Assembly (NCBI GenBank): GCA_938041635.1
Contig: CALIAD010000160.1
Coordinates: forward strand, 1 to 5,904
Direction of reading: 5' to 3'
DNA from: an uncultured Atopobium sp.
GTDB taxonomy: Bacteria > Actinomycetota > Coriobacteriia > Coriobacteriales > Atopobiaceae
Length of the DNA stretch: 5,904 bases
The position numbers were made by a program, and so were the translations under genes. Positions 5,885 to 5,904 of the stretch are shown here, one piece after another (position 1 is the stretch's first letter; every line of letters begins with the position of its first letter). A model generated the notes under the pieces. It saw nothing but the letters and a program-made list of their open reading frames with translations, was not told where the DNA came from and made no database searches.

Positions 5885-5904
5885 TACTCTGATGCCTCCT
5901 CTCC
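5884..5904 (-). CDS. Probable last codons of the upstream gene (expected B-type permease)
   Basis: In the frame that ends at TAA (5886-5884) the minus strand reads G-E-E-A-S-E-stop. This stop shares one base with the oppC ATG (TAATG), a common coupling arrangement. Opp/Dpp operons nearly always carry the B permease just before C, so this is probably its C-terminus. Only six codons are visible, so identity rests on operon convention. Confidence 0.4.
   Translation of the reverse strand, partial: GEEASE

Overview
This is an ordinary bacterial chromosome segment built around an oligopeptide/dipeptide ABC importer. The source looks like a mid-GC (roughly mid-to-upper 40s %, by eye) Gram-positive. 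A Coriobacteriia member such as Lancefieldella/Atopobium or Olsenella would fit: strong Shine-Dalgarno sites, a GTG start, a lipoprotein binding protein with a Tat-like signal, and mixed codon use. That placement is inference from style, not from a marker gene.

Layout from left to right. (1) 1-694, minus strand: the 5' part of a class-I glutamine-amidotransferase-like hydrolase (peptidase C26, gamma-glutamyl-GABA hydrolase type). The window edge cuts it just before the expected catalytic His-x-Glu motif. (2) 695-928: a divergent intergenic region with two palindromes (735-750 and 819-832) and one plausible promoter for the rightward gene. (3) 929-2533, plus strand: a family-5 peptide-binding lipoprotein with a twin-arginine-like signal and lipobox. 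(4) 2534-2629: a short convergent gap with a strong bidirectional intrinsic terminator. (5) 2630-5904, minus strand: a tightly packed operon transcribed right to left. It holds the last codons of an upstream gene (probably the B permease), then permease oppC/dppC, ATPase oppD/dppD and ATPase oppF/dppF.

How they work together: the lipoprotein (gene 3) captures peptides outside the membrane. OppC and the off-window partner permease form the channel, and OppD plus OppF hydrolyse ATP. The divergent amidotransferase-like hydrolase could process gamma-glutamyl compounds in the cytoplasm; its link to peptide uptake is inferred from position only. The binding protein and the channel operon lie tail to tail on opposite strands, so they must be transcribed separately.

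I see no mobile element, CRISPR array, tRNA/rRNA or clear novel system. The points most worth a second look are the palindromes in the divergent promoter region, the RK variant of the Tat motif, the charged N- and C-terminal extensions on three transporter subunits, and the cysteine clusters in both ATPases.
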